From Spirochaetota bacterium (GTDB lineage: Bacteria > Spirochaetota > B62-G9 > DRHN01), in assembly GCA_023136305.1 (NCBI GenBank), contig JAGLSF010000115.1, positions 1 to 6,470 on the forward strand: a DNA stretch of 6,470 nucleotides, given 5' to 3'. A program made the translations under genes and the position numbers. The notes beneath the pieces were generated by a model. The model was given only the letters and a program-made list of their open reading frames with translations. It was not told where the DNA came from and made no database searches. How positions within the stretch are numbered: the stretch's first letter is position 1; each line of letters begins with the position of its first letter. Positions 5,469-6,470 of this stretch are shown here, one piece after another.

Positions 5469-6470
5469 CTATCTTTGATACACCACCTTTCCGGATACGA
5501 TCGTGGCATGCACAGAAAATGAAGGATCGAGAATGACCAGGTCTCCATTCATACCCTGTGTGATCCATTCATTGCAGGTTTCCAGGCCTAGAACCCGTGC
5601 GGGGTTGACGGTCGCCGTTCGAAGCGTCTGCTCAAAGCTGAACTGCGTGAAGTCCTGCAGCCGCCTGAGGAGCTCACTCATACCCAGGGCCGTTCCGATA
5701 AGCGTGCCGTCCTCATATCGGGCCGTACCGTCGACCGATCGATACCGCAGGGTGTTGTACTCGTACTCGCCATCGGGGAGACCCATAGCCTGCATGCCGT
5801 CGGTGATGGTCACGGTGCGCTCCGGGCCGAGAAGCCGACAGGAAAGTCTCAGCACTGCGGGATGAATGTGCACACCGTCGGGGATGACCTGAGCGCTGAG
5901 GTCGGACTCAAAGAGCGCGGGTAGAGAACCGGGCTCCCGATGATGCATGGCGGGCATGGCGTTGAACAGATGTGTCACGTGGCTGATCCCCGCCTCGATT
6001 CCCTGCAGGGTCTGCTCATGGGTCGCGCTTGAGTGTCCAAAGGATGCGACGGCGCCATGTTTCTTGAGACGGGTGATGAGTTTCAGATTGTTCTCCAGTT
6101 CAGGAGCAATGGTCATCATCCTGAGTGTTCCCCTGCTGAGCTCGAGTATGCGCTCCAGCTCACGCGTTGATGGCGGGCAGATGGAATCGGGCTGTATCAT
6201 ACCCCGTTTATCCGGCGAGATGAAAGGACCTTCCAGATGAGTACCGAGAAGCCGCGCCCCGCCAAGGTCCTTACCCGTGTTCCGGGCAGCTTCACGAAGA
6301 TGAAAATTGTCCTGGCCCGGCTTATACACCGTGGTGGCGAGAAATCCGGTGACCCCGAACCGTGCGCAGGTTTGAGCTATGATGCGAAAGGCCTCTTCAC
6401 TGCCGTCGAGCACATCGGCACCGCCTGCGCCCTGAACATGTACATCGATGAAACCGGGTGAGACTATGCT
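5469..6470 (-). CDS. nagA: N-acetylglucosamine-6-phosphate deacetylase (N terminus beyond window)
   Basis: NagA hydrolyses N-acetylglucosamine-6-phosphate to glucosamine-6-phosphate and acetate, in amino-sugar catabolism and cell-wall recycling. The frame stays open to the right edge, giving 333 residues; the family is usually about 380, so about 50 N-terminal residues lie outside and the internal GTG at 6413 is not the start. Amidohydrolase landmarks are visible in order: PGFIDVHVQGAGG at the first metal-site strand, GTHLEGPFISPDKRG with the metal-binding glutamate (codon 6231-6233), ASFGHSSAT and SHVTHLFNAMPAMHHREPG with the histidines, and TITDGMQAMG with the catalytic aspartate. The first motif reads H-x-Q, a mixture of the H-x-H and Q-x-N forms known in NagA enzymes. 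It is probably the first gene of a unit with the GIY-YIG gene; its promoter lies outside the window. Confidence 0.95.
   Translation of the reverse strand, partial: SIVSPGFIDVHVQGAGGADVLDGSEEAFRIIAQTCARFGVTGFLATTVYKPGQDNFHLREAARNTGKDLGGARLLGTHLEGPFISPDKRGMIQPDSICPPSTRELERILELSRGTLRMMTIAPELENNLKLITRLKKHGAVASFGHSSATHEQTLQGIEAGISHVTHLFNAMPAMHHREPGSLPALFESDLSAQVIPDGVHIHPAVLRLSCRLLGPERTVTITDGMQAMGLPDGEYEYNTLRYRSVDGTARYEDGTLIGTALGMSELLRRLQDFTQFSFEQTLRTATVNPARVLGLETCNEWITQGMNGDLVILDPSFSVHATIVSGKVVYQR

Noticed and set aside
5461..5568. Longer form of the GIY-YIG protein starting at ATG 5568
   Set aside because: It would overlap the nagA coding end by 100 bases in another frame, and the extra residues resemble no part of the family; the TTG at 5460 with AGGTGAG upstream fits better.

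Overview
The window carries a conserved translation/RNA-metabolism gene cluster on the + strand and a convergent two-gene unit on the - strand. The order DHH phosphoesterase - truB - ribF - rpsO - pnp matches what I recall for spirochaetes, where it usually follows nusA-infB-rbfA. Together with moderate GC content and use of GTG and TTG starts, this suggests a spirochaete (Treponema/Spirochaeta-like). That is inference from gene order and general protein character; no database was searched.

Positions 1-2335 hold the 3' part of a DHH/DHHA1 (NrnA-like) phosphoesterase, which overlaps truB (tRNA pseudouridine-55 synthase) by 10 bases. A 40-base gap then leads to a ribF-type gene. Its FMN adenylyltransferase half is intact, but its riboflavin-kinase half is short and lacks the PTAN signature. 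A good sigma-70-like promoter and a small hairpin overlapping the ribosome binding site precede rpsO (ribosomal protein S15), and pnp (polynucleotide phosphorylase) follows 14 bases after it. The cluster joins tRNA modification, flavin cofactor synthesis, a ribosomal protein, and two enzymes of RNA decay: PNPase, and a DHH enzyme of the kind that clears the short oligonucleotides PNPase leaves.

The pnp 3' end runs into a degenerate C/T-rich hexanucleotide repeat. Positions 4805-5100 have no credible gene but are not empty. They contain a potential hairpin, three TTAAC-type units spaced exactly 11 bases apart (a layout like known Pho boxes), about 60 bases of unassigned sequence and a strong-looking rho-independent terminator for + strand transcription. 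The simplest provocative reading is a small regulated RNA, but this is unproven.

On the - strand, nagA (N-acetylglucosamine-6-phosphate deacetylase) enters from the right edge without its N terminus. A small GIY-YIG nuclease-domain gene follows 8 bases after its stop, so the two are probably co-transcribed. I found no tRNA, rRNA, CRISPR array or mobile element. Most of the window is ordinary core genome. The points worth a second look are the 4912-5052 intergenic element, the degenerate RibF kinase domain and its G8 tract, and the rpsO leader.
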